From a virus: a stretch of 32,409 nt of DNA. The DNA is taken from positions 1 to 32,409 of the IMG/VR virus record IMGVR_UViG_3300049459_000322; one strand, written 5' to 3'. The notes under the pieces were generated by a model, which did not search any database, was not told the origin of the DNA, and was given only the letters and a program-made list of their open reading frames with translations. Both the position numbers and the translations under genes were made by a program. Below are positions 1 through 5,791 of the stretch, in pieces. Within the stretch, counting starts at the first letter, position 1, and the number at the start of each line of letters is the position of its first letter.

Positions 1-327
1 GTGAGTAATATGGATGATACAACTGCTTACGTAAGGGAGTTCGTACGGCGTGAACTCCCATTAGTGACGACGTTCCTTCTTAAGAAAATCGACATCAAAG
101 ATGGTGATATCTTACAAGAACTCTATGAAGCCGACGATATCGCTGAAATGTCTGAGAAATTCTTCAGGGAATTTAACGTGCAATCTAAAGGTTTTACGCT
201 TAACTCGTACTTTCCCTGGAAAACTCCTTCGTGTTTTTCGCGCAAGCCGGAGAATCAGGGCAAAAAGCCCCTTACCCTGGAAATGTTTATTGAGTCTGCA
301 AATGCGGGATGCTGGCTGTTCGAATAA
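1..327 (+). CDS. DUF1493 family (acyl-carrier-protein-like) protein, possibly 5'-incomplete
   Basis: This 108-residue protein opens with GTG at the first base of the window, so the true start could lie upstream. The pattern is that of the enterobacterial DUF1493 family: an N-terminal helix (VREFVRREL), an acidic stretch with 'LYEADDIAEMSEKFFREFNV', then 'YFPW' and a closing 'PLTLEMFIESANAGCWLF'. The family is small and looks like acyl carrier proteins, but its biochemical role is not established. It points right, away from the leftward operon at 561-2444, and about 230 non-coding bases separate them. It could be chromosomal flank just outside the prophage or edge cargo. The family call is from remembered consensus and I am moderately sure of it. 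Confidence 0.65.
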   Translation: MSNMDDTTAYVREFVRRELPLVTTFLLKKIDIKDGDILQELYEADDIAEMSEKFFREFNVQSKGFTLNSYFPWKTPSCFSRKPENQGKKPLTLEMFIESANAGCWLFE

Positions 328-330
328 CTG

Positions 331-466
331 ACATAAGGGCGATATGCTTTGCCTGTTTGTCTTCCAGTAAACGACAATCGGATGCGGGGTCCGACCCGAC
401 TATCTAATCGCAGCCAATTTAACAGGTGCATCAGGTGCCATATTGTCGCTGTTCCAAATACTAAAC
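331..466. other. Non-coding gap; possible left prophage edge
   Basis: About 140 bases with no convincing ORF lie between the DUF1493 gene and the leftward lysogeny operon. There is a GC-rich imperfect hairpin near 380-400 and the first copy of a 10-bp direct repeat (AATACTAAAC at 457-466, repeated at 480-489). Since the phage genes begin just downstream, the left attachment site could lie here. The right copy would be beyond the window end, past int, so no core repeat can be confirmed. Confidence 0.3.
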
Positions 467-499
467 AAAAAAAAGACCGAATACTAAACTCGGCCTTTT
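467..499 (-). terminator. Intrinsic terminator of the leftward lysogeny operon
   Basis: On the minus strand a stem GGCCGA / TCGGTC (one G-U pair; arms at 490-495 and 475-480) is followed by a run of eight T (474-467). It sits about 65 bases downstream of the stop of the 133-aa gene at 561. On the plus strand the same hairpin is followed by four T, so weak bidirectional activity is possible. Confidence 0.7.
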
Positions 500-560
500 A
501 AATCATTAAGTTAGCTTGCATGAAGGCGATCAAATGGCTACACATAATGACTTGGTACTT

Positions 561-962
561 TTAGAGCTGATTCAAACACTGCTGGATAGGTATAGCTCGC
601 TCTTTGGCATACTCGAAACTGTCGAGCCTTGATTTCAAACTCTGCTCTGTAGCAATAAAATCGTTGAGCCTATACAAAGATACTCCCCTGAGATATCGCC
701 CCACGGCAATGGTCATATCTTTTTCACCCGTTTCGTTATACTCTCCACCGGAGGGTATCTTTCCTTGTAACTCAATATACTTCATAAAATTATTTATTAA
801 TGATTGAATGAAATTATCAATATCATTTGAATAAATAGAAAAAAACTCCCCTCGATGGCGATTATCTGGCCCGGGATAGTAATATTCTATTTCCCATCTA
901 GACTTATTAACCTTGAGTGTGCCACCACAAGGAAGTTTTTCCTGATAGAACTCATCATACAT
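561..962 (-). CDS. Hypothetical protein, 133 aa, distal gene of the lysogeny operon
   Basis: I do not recognise this protein. The N-terminal half is rich in aromatic and charged residues (KSRWEIEYYYPGP), and the C-terminal part is predicted mostly helical (LNDFIATEQSLKSRLDSFEYAKERAIPIQQCL). No signal peptide, membrane segment or metal-binding cluster is visible. The ATG at 962-960 has a weak GTGAG ribosome site just upstream. It lies 39 bases downstream of the WYL-like gene on the same strand and just before a terminator, so it is probably co-transcribed with the repressor in the lysogen. The local sequence is AT-rich compared with the late genes. By position it is a lysogenic-conversion or immunity candidate, which is inference only. 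Confidence 0.6.
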   Translation of the reverse strand: MYDEFYQEKLPCGGTLKVNKSRWEIEYYYPGPDNRHRGEFFSIYSNDIDNFIQSLINNFMKYIELQGKIPSGGEYNETGEKDMTIAVGRYLRGVSLYRLNDFIATEQSLKSRLDSFEYAKERAIPIQQCLNQL

Positions 963-1001
963 ATTAAGCTCACTATTTAAATAAAAAACGTAGCCTATAA
1001 A

Positions 1002-1589
1002 TCAACTTTCTAACACAGCTGCCCATTCATATGGATCCATAGATTCACCAGTATCACGTACAATGATGTCACCCTCAATGCGGTCAAGCCGGAACGTCCT
1101 GAATTTACGGGCAGCATGACAGTAACCCTCAACGTACTGACCATCAAAACTTTTGACATCAACCTCACGGAACCGGCTTACGCCTTCAGCGTTCACATAA
1201 TTGAAAGCAACCTCATTTAAGCCTTTTGAATTTGAAGATTTTGCAAAGTTTTTGGAGCGATAAAACTGCTGAGTTTCGTCTTTTTCATCTTGATCATTAA
1301 AGAAACCTAGAGTGTCTTTATGTCCACCTGAAGCATCTAAATAGTTTTTTTTTGGTTCTTTATATCTGTAATTGCAATACAGCTGTATAACGCCGCCAAT
1401 CAGCAGCATTATTACTATCGCAGGCGATTGATTTTCATCATTAGCTGCTGAACCACCAGTAGCTAAGAAGTAAAAGCCGGCGAATAACGACTTAAAGAAT
1501 TTATTAGCATTGCTCTGCTGCTTTATACATATGCTGCGTACAGACCATGCACCTAAAATCAATCCTAATAGTGCTAATATTGTTGGCAT
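1002..1589 (-). CDS. Membrane-anchored WYL-like domain protein
   Basis: The 195-residue protein has a hydrophobic N-terminus (about residues 2-20), a second segment at about 56-73 (AIVIMLLIGGVIQLYC), a polar linker (80-122) and a C-terminal domain (126-180). That domain reads like a WYL domain: 'AFNYVNAEGVSRFREVDV' followed by 'YVEGYCHAARKFRTFRLDRI'. WYL domains bind ligands or nucleic acids and often regulate phage-defence loci; a membrane-tethered version suggests sensing near the inner membrane. It has a plausible ribosome site (GTAGGGAT) and starts 12 bases after the repressor stop, so the two are very likely co-transcribed. A role in superinfection exclusion or immunity is inferred only from position. 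Confidence 0.65.
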   Translation of the reverse strand: MPTILALLGLILGAWSVRSICIKQQSNANKFFKSLFAGFYFLATGGSAANDENQSPAIVIMLLIGGVIQLYCNYRYKEPKKNYLDASGGHKDTLGFFNDQDEKDETQQFYRSKNFAKSSNSKGLNEVAFNYVNAEGVSRFREVDVKSFDGQYVEGYCHAARKFRTFRLDRIEGDIIVRDTGESMDPYEWAAVLES

Positions 1590-1601
1590 ATCCCTACCCT
1601 T

Positions 1602-2444
1602 TTAGAAGTTATAATCCATAGTTAAAATAACCTTCCCTGCTGCACTGACCTCTTCAGCCCCACATGTAAAGGTAGTAGCTTTATTAGAAACGCTAATTTT
1701 TCGCCCAGGTAGCAATGCAATATCGTAAACGTCGTACTTTCCATCAATACCGAGTAACCATCGGCCATTGCTGATCTCAGTAACTCCAGTGTCAACAATC
1801 CATGATCCGACATTGCTGAAAACGTAAAGCGGTTCGATTATCCCGTGTGGGATAAAACTTAAGTCAATACTCCAACTGGCAGCATCCTGAAGAACCCCTG
1901 CCGTTAAGTTTTTACGAGGAATGATAGAGGCCGCGATAGTTTTATCGTTACTTTCAACATTCATCCCCTTTCCTGTGGCGAGCCACAACAATGGGACGCC
2001 AGTATCAAGTGCGCATGCCACAACCACATCACCAGGAAAATAATCCCGCCGGACCCATGTGCTAACAGTTCCTGATGAAATATCGAGAAGTTCACAAAGC
2101 TGTTTCTGCAGTGTGAAGCCGTAAGCATCCATGATTCTGCGAAGCACTGGCCTGCCACCATTGGACATTATTTCTTCGTAGAGAGCCTTGCCTCTGCCAA
2201 ACGGTTGAGAATCATTGGAACTTGCTTTTGCAAGCTCACCGTTCACCAACCATTGTAAATCGGCTCCTGTATCCAGGGCGCACTTAATTATCGAGTTACC
2301 CGGTACGCTGTCACGCTGAGTCCACCCACTAATGTTATTGGCAGGGATACCTAATGACAGAGCCAACTCTTTTTGAGTTTTGACCCCGTAAGAAGACATC
2401 AATCTTTCAAGCACTTCGGTACTTTTACCCATTTCATCAATCAT
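1602..2444 (-). CDS. CI-type lysogeny repressor with two tandem HTH domains
   Basis: This is the prophage repressor. From the chosen ATG (280 aa) residues 8-70 form one phage-CI N-terminal HTH domain (VLERLMSSYGV...LGIPANNISGW...CALDTGADLQWLVNG). Residues 98-160 form a second copy (VLRRIMDAYGF...LDISSGTVSTW...CALDTGVPLLWLATGKG). Residues 178-280 are the 186-CI-type oligomerisation domain (DGKYDVYDIALLPGRKI). Phage 186 CI has about 192 residues and a single HTH, so this protein carries an extra one. There is no LexA-like Ala-Gly cleavage pattern. Upstream in-frame ATGs (2474, 2456) fall inside an inverted-repeat operator; the ATG at 2432 is also possible. It diverges from the Cox-like gene. 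Confidence 0.85.
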   Translation of the reverse strand: MIDEMGKSTEVLERLMSSYGVKTQKELALSLGIPANNISGWTQRDSVPGNSIIKCALDTGADLQWLVNGELAKASSNDSQPFGRGKALYEEIMSNGGRPVLRRIMDAYGFTLQKQLCELLDISSGTVSTWVRRDYFPGDVVVACALDTGVPLLWLATGKGMNVESNDKTIAASIIPRKNLTAGVLQDAASWSIDLSFIPHGIIEPLYVFSNVGSWIVDTGVTEISNGRWLLGIDGKYDVYDIALLPGRKISVSNKATTFTCGAEEVSAAGKVILTMDYNF

Positions 2445-2454
2445 AAAAAACACC

Positions 2455-2483
2455 ATTAGGTGATAAATAATCATTTACCTAAT
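2455..2483. promoter_or_regulatory. Candidate operator: inverted repeat ATTAGGT-N15-ACCTAAT
   Basis: The perfect 7-bp arms ATTAGGT (2455-2461) and ACCTAAT (2477-2483) flank an AT-rich spacer between the divergent repressor and Cox-like genes. A related AAACACCAT motif occurs at 2448-2456 and again at 2519-2527. This is the expected place for repressor and Cox operators. Which protein binds which repeat cannot be told from sequence. Confidence 0.5.
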
Positions 2484-2559
2484 CGCTTTTACGATCTAAA
2501 GTGCATTCACACCACATGAAACACCATAGAACGAAACGACACAAAGGAGATACTGCGAT

Positions 2560-2961
2560 ATGCATACTCAAAATGCAAATAACCAGAACGCATTTGACTT
2601 AAACCAATCACCTGAACTGATCGCAAACATTACTTCAGCGCTAATGCCTGTACTCAGTGCCGCCGTTAATGCCGCTGTTGAAAAAGCAATGGTATTAAGC
2701 ACATCAGCAACAATGTCTAAAGATGATTTTGCAGCAGCAAACGGTATTAGCAAGTCAGTATTAGAAAAATGGATTGCCAATGGCGTTGTGTTGCTTGCCC
2801 CTACTCCTTCAACCACTTACAAGCAAAATCGTAAAAACAAGAAAACAGGTGAAGTTAAAGAAACCACCATGACAAAACATGGTAACCCGCTGATTAACGT
2901 GGCTGCGTGGCGCGAGAAGAATCGCCAACACGCTCTTAACTGCCGTTACATCAAACCTTAA
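2560..2961 (+). CDS. Cox/Apl-like DNA-binding regulator and excisionase, first early gene
   Basis: It is the first rightward gene after the divergent repressor, the place of cox in P2 and apl in 186, which repress the lysogenic promoter and act as directionality factors for integrase. The 133-residue protein has an alanine-rich N-terminal extension (1-48). A HTH-like segment follows at about 50-75 (SKDDFAAANGISKSVLEKWIANG) and a C-terminal 'NPLINVAAWREKNRQHALNCRYIKP'. That last part resembles the 'F-x-K-L-I-G-K...M-I-x-K-G...W' layout of Cox proteins. P2 Cox is 91 aa, so the N-terminus is longer here. An AGGAG site lies 11 bases upstream of the ATG. Confidence 0.65.
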   Translation: MHTQNANNQNAFDLNQSPELIANITSALMPVLSAAVNAAVEKAMVLSTSATMSKDDFAAANGISKSVLEKWIANGVVLLAPTPSTTYKQNRKNKKTGEVKETTMTKHGNPLINVAAWREKNRQHALNCRYIKP

Positions 2962-2992
2962 CTTGATTATGCAAGCTGAAGGAACGAACTCC

Positions 2993-3502
2993 ATGTTTGA
3001 TTTTCAGGTTTCCCAACAATCGCACTATGAAAATGCCTGCCGGGCTTTTGCCTCTCGCCACAACATCCGTGAGCTGGCCGACAAGGTTGGTATGAATCAG
3101 CAGACTTTACGCAACAAGCTTAACCCCGATCAGGTGCATCAGCTTACTGCACCAGAAATTGCAATGCTGACCGATGTTACCGAAGACGCCACGCTGATCG
3201 ATGGCTTGCTGGCGCAGATGAAGTGCATGCCAGCCGTACCAGTGAATGAAGTAAAAGCCGAGCGCATGACGCATTACGTTATGCAGGCAACTGCTGAGCT
3301 GGGGAAAGTTGCTGCTGCAGCCGTATCCGGCGAAAGAATGACAGCCTCACGCACAAGCGCTTTCATGGAAAACGTTAACGCAGGCATTCGCTGCCTGTCG
3401 CTTATCGGCTTAACCGTTCATGCGCGTGTCCAGTCAAACCCGTCTCTTGCCAGCACCGTTGATGCAATCAGCGGGATAGGCGCGTCAATTGGCCTGAGCT
3501 GA
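2993..3502 (+). CDS. cII: 186-type CII regulatory protein
   Basis: The protein (169 aa from the chosen ATG, the same length as 186 CII) begins 'MFDFQVSQQSHYENACRAFA'. It contains 'GMNQQTLRNKLNPDQVHQLTAPEIAMLTDVTEDATLIDG', the conserved HTH and core of 186-type CII proteins. It ends 'DAISGIGASIGLS', again like 186. In 186, CII activates the establishment promoter for cI, favouring lysogeny. An in-frame ATG at 2963 would add ten residues with no family match, so 2993 is preferred; a GAAGGA site precedes it. It sits between the Cox-like gene and fil in the early operon, as in 186. Confidence 0.9.
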   Translation: MFDFQVSQQSHYENACRAFASRHNIRELADKVGMNQQTLRNKLNPDQVHQLTAPEIAMLTDVTEDATLIDGLLAQMKCMPAVPVNEVKAERMTHYVMQATAELGKVAAAAVSGERMTASRTSAFMENVNAGIRCLSLIGLTVHARVQSNPSLASTVDAISGIGASIGLS

Positions 3503-3512
3503 GGTAAACAAC

Positions 3513-3692
3513 ATGATTTCCTTTGCATCATTGCTTAAGCGTCAGAATCCGTCACCTGCTTACGGTCACGGCTGGATTATGGGAAAAGACGGAAAGCGCT
3601 GGCATCCAAGTAATGACCAGAAAGCTCTGCTGCGTGGGCTGACACAGAAACAAAAGCCAACGCTCAAATTCATTCTTAAGGTTGGGGGTTAA
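3513..3692 (+). CDS. fil: Phage filamentation protein Fil (DUF2724)
   Basis: This is a 59-codon ORF. The product starts MISFASLLKRQNPSPAYGHG and continues with WIMGKDGKRWHPSNDQK, which matches the Fil family of 186-like phages. Expression of 186 Fil inhibits host cell division and causes filamentation. A GAGG ribosome site lies 8 bases upstream, overlapping the end of cII, so the two are probably co-translated. The next gene starts at 3694, one base after this stop. The protein has no membrane segment and is strongly basic. Confidence 0.85.
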   Translation: MISFASLLKRQNPSPAYGHGWIMGKDGKRWHPSNDQKALLRGLTQKQKPTLKFILKVGG

Positions 3693-3693
3693 T

Positions 3694-4077
3694 ATGGGGC
3701 GCACCGCACTGGCAGTAACCGCCGGGCAACTGGCAAAGCCATTTACGCAAATTCACCTTGTGCATGCCCGTGTTGATACCGTTGAGAGAATGTCTTTCAG
3801 CGAGTTTCAGCGGGCGTGGCGAAAAATGCGTAAGAACAATGACAACCCAGCGCTGCGTTATTTCAACCGCCAGAATGAAGAGTTTAAATTCTGTGTAATG
3901 ACCCTGGCAAATCGCGATCGCCCGACAACATTCAGGCAGGATGAAATAGGCAGGCCGTTTGAAAGTTTCACTGAGACTCAGCGCGAAATGATTATCAGGG
4001 CGATGAATAAAATGTGTCGCTGGGGACGTATTCTCCCCCGTCAGTTTTCAGTCGCAGACAGTTTTTTACCTGAATAA
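3694..4077 (+). CDS. Early-operon protein, DUF5347-like
   Basis: The protein is 127 residues from the ATG following the fil stop, with GGGGG as ribosome site; an upstream alternative start would overlap fil. It contains 'MSFSEFQRAWRKMRKNNDNPALRYFNRQNEEFKFCVMTLANRDR' and 'FTETQREMIIRAMNKMCRWGRILPRQFSV'. Both resemble a family of uncharacterised early proteins in P2-like prophages, probably DUF5347. It is predicted largely helical, without membrane segments or obvious catalytic motifs. The place between fil and the DUF2732 gene suggests an accessory replication or regulatory role. The function is not known to me and the family name is tentative. Confidence 0.6.
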   Translation: MGRTALAVTAGQLAKPFTQIHLVHARVDTVERMSFSEFQRAWRKMRKNNDNPALRYFNRQNEEFKFCVMTLANRDRPTTFRQDEIGRPFESFTETQREMIIRAMNKMCRWGRILPRQFSVADSFLPE

Positions 4078-4144
4078 ATAACCAACTTATAAATCAATGG
4101 CGTAAACACGCCGGGCATTCTTTTGCCTTAAATAAGGAAAGTAT

Positions 4145-4375
4145 ATGGAACTCACGCCCCCCAAAGAAATTGAAGGATTTTATGAAAATTCTTTAGATGT
4201 AATGTTACGTGATGTGCGGCTTGACGAACAACGCAACCGGGCCGAATTAATGGCTTCCAGATTGAATGTTCTGGCATGGAAAATTAGTAGCGGAGAGTTA
4301 AATCACTCTGAAGCTGCAGAGCTGTTACGTAATGAATCGGAAAAAATTCAGCGTCAGGCACAGGAGCTGCACTAA
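4145..4375 (+). CDS. DUF2732 family early protein
   Basis: This is a 76-residue acidic, helical protein. The region 'RNRAELMASRLNVLAWKISSGELNHSEAAELLRNESEKIQ' matches the small DUF2732 family found in the early operon of P2/186-like phages. The function is unknown. An AAGGAAA ribosome site precedes the ATG. Its TAA overlaps the ATG of the next gene (TAATG at 4373-4377), so translation of the two is probably coupled. Confidence 0.75.
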   Translation: MELTPPKEIEGFYENSLDVMLRDVRLDEQRNRAELMASRLNVLAWKISSGELNHSEAAELLRNESEKIQRQAQELH

Positions 4376-4596
4376 TGGCTGATTCTATGGATATCGTCCA
4401 GGCCCGCGTAGAGGAAGAGCTAGCCCGCAACGTTGCCAACGCAATCCACCGCCCCGTCAGAGTTAGCGAGTTTTTCTGTCTGGAATGTGGTGAGGAAATC
4501 TCTGAAGCGCGCCGCCGTGCAATCCAGGGCGTTGAGCGTTGCGTCACCTGTCAGGAAATCACTGAGCTTAAAAGCGCCCATTACAAGGGGTGCTGA
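4375..4596 (+). CDS. DksA/TraR-type C4 zinc-finger protein
   Basis: The protein is 73 residues long with a four-cysteine zinc finger, C35-x2-C38 and C56-x2-C59 (FFCLECGEEISEARR...ERCVTCQEI), characteristic of the short TraR/DksA family. TraR-type proteins bind in the RNA polymerase secondary channel and alter promoter output without ppGpp. Short relatives are standard in the early operon of P2-like phages. It lacks the long DksA coiled coil, so it is a minimal TraR-like form. Start and stop overlap both neighbours, which fits a tightly coupled operon. Confidence 0.88.
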   Translation: MADSMDIVQARVEEELARNVANAIHRPVRVSEFFCLECGEEISEARRRAIQGVERCVTCQEITELKSAHYKGC

Positions 4597-4937
4597 TGAT
4601 GAGAATCAAAATAAATAGCTCTCATGTTATCTCAGTTGCCCCGACAGGAGCGCTGGCGTTAGGGCGTCTGGCATGGCGGCAGGTTGGTGCAAACCGATTT
4701 CATGTGCCGGAAGTATTGGCGATTTATGAATCTGAGATTTTGCTTGCCCGCGACCTGATCAGTGACTGCATTGGGATTTCTGTACATCGCGGTGAGATTA
4801 ATAATGCGGGTGATATGGCTGAATTATTTAACCGCCTGTTACCCCTTTGCACTGCTGCTACTCATGATTTGGCACCCCTGCGAGAAAGAACGAAGCAGGA
4901 ATATGAAAACAGAAAACACAATGAGGCCAACCAATGA
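4596..4937 (+). CDS. Hypothetical early-operon protein
   Basis: This is a protein of about 113 residues. Three possible starts lie close together (GTG 4590, ATG 4596, ATG 4599); the two ATGs overlap the end of the zinc-finger gene. It contains 'VPTGALALGRLAWRQVGANRFHVPEVLAIYESEILLARDLISDCIG' and a charged C-terminal helix (LRERTKQEYENRKHNEANQ). No known motif is visible. Its TGA overlaps the dam ATG (ATGA at 4934), so it is translated as part of the replication operon. Similar unnamed genes occupy this slot in other P2-like prophages. The function is unknown. Confidence 0.65.
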   Translation: MMRIKINSSHVISVAPTGALALGRLAWRQVGANRFHVPEVLAIYESEILLARDLISDCIGISVHRGEINNAGDMAELFNRLLPLCTAATHDLAPLRERTKQEYENRKHNEANQ

Positions 4938-5791
4938 ATGGAACCGTTTTGAAGTGGGCGGGCAGCAAGTCCCGCATCATGTTAGAAATTAACAAGCACC
5001 TGCCAGTGGGTAATCGCCTTGTGGAACCTTTTGCAGGTTCGTGCGCAGTGATGATGAATACAGATTACCCGGCTTATCTGGTGGCTGACGTAAATCCTGA
5101 TTTGATTAATCTGTATCGTCAAATTAAAGATTTCCCGCAGCAGTTCATTATCGTAGCCAGTCGTGCATTTTCTGAAAATCGTTCAGGTGAAAGCTATTAT
5201 AAAATCCGTGAGATTTTCAATCATCATCTTGGCCTTCCATTGTTAGAGCGTGCCGCATATTTCCTGTATCTGAATCGCAATGGATATCGTGGCATGTGTC
5301 GTTATAACCAAAAGGGAAACTTCAACGTTCCGTTTGGTCATTATGATGAGCCTTATTTTCCTTTGGATGAAATCAAAGCTTTCGCAGAAAAGGCAGGGCG
5401 CGCCACGTTTATATGCGCTGATTTTACTGAAACGCTGGATATGTTGAACGCTGGCGATGTGGTTTATTGCGATCCTCCATACGACGAAACGTTTGCTGAA
5501 TATCACTGCGGCGGCTTTGGTAAAGATAAACAGTATGAGCTGGCATCGGTTCTGAGTGAGGTAGCTAACCGTCACCCGGTCATAGCATCGAATAGCAACA
5601 CCAGGCTCGTTAAAAGCTTGTACCGTCAGTTTGACCTTCATCAGATTACGGCCCCGCGTAGCATTGGCGTTGCGGCTGGAAAAGGTAAAAAAGCTGAAGA
5701 GCTAATCTGTGTTAGCCGTGAATGCGGCACCGCTATTAAGCATGCAAACCCTGCCGTGTATCCTGGCATAATCAATGGTGCACGTGCATGA
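4934..5791 (+). CDS. dam: DNA N6-adenine methyltransferase (Dam / D12 class)
   Basis: The protein is 285 residues long with the D12-class order. The SAM-binding motif is 'KWAGSK' (7-12) and 'VEPFAGSCAVM' (30-40), 'ADVNPDLINLY' follows (51-61), and the catalytic DPPY lies at 180-183 within 'DVVYCDPPYDETFAEY'. These enzymes transfer methyl from SAM to adenine N6, usually in GATC. A phage copy may protect DNA from host restriction or time replication and packaging. 186-like phages carry dam next to A. The 3' end overlaps the A start as ATGA (5788-5791), so translational coupling to the initiator is likely. All key residues appear intact. Confidence 0.93.
   Translation: MNGTVLKWAGSKSRIMLEINKHLPVGNRLVEPFAGSCAVMMNTDYPAYLVADVNPDLINLYRQIKDFPQQFIIVASRAFSENRSGESYYKIREIFNHHLGLPLLERAAYFLYLNRNGYRGMCRYNQKGNFNVPFGHYDEPYFPLDEIKAFAEKAGRATFICADFTETLDMLNAGDVVYCDPPYDETFAEYHCGGFGKDKQYELASVLSEVANRHPVIASNSNTRLVKSLYRQFDLHQITAPRSIGVAAGKGKKAEELICVSRECGTAIKHANPAVYPGIINGARA

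Noticed and set aside
2445-2474. Longer repressor start at 2474
   Set aside because: It would place the start codon inside the inverted-repeat operator; the added residues have no match to CI proteins.
2960-2974. 15-bp exact repeat AACTTGATTATGCAA at 2960-2974 and 31493-31507, considered as attachment core or shared operator
   Set aside because: One exact 15-mer repeat is expected about by chance in a window of this size, and neither copy is at a credible prophage boundary.
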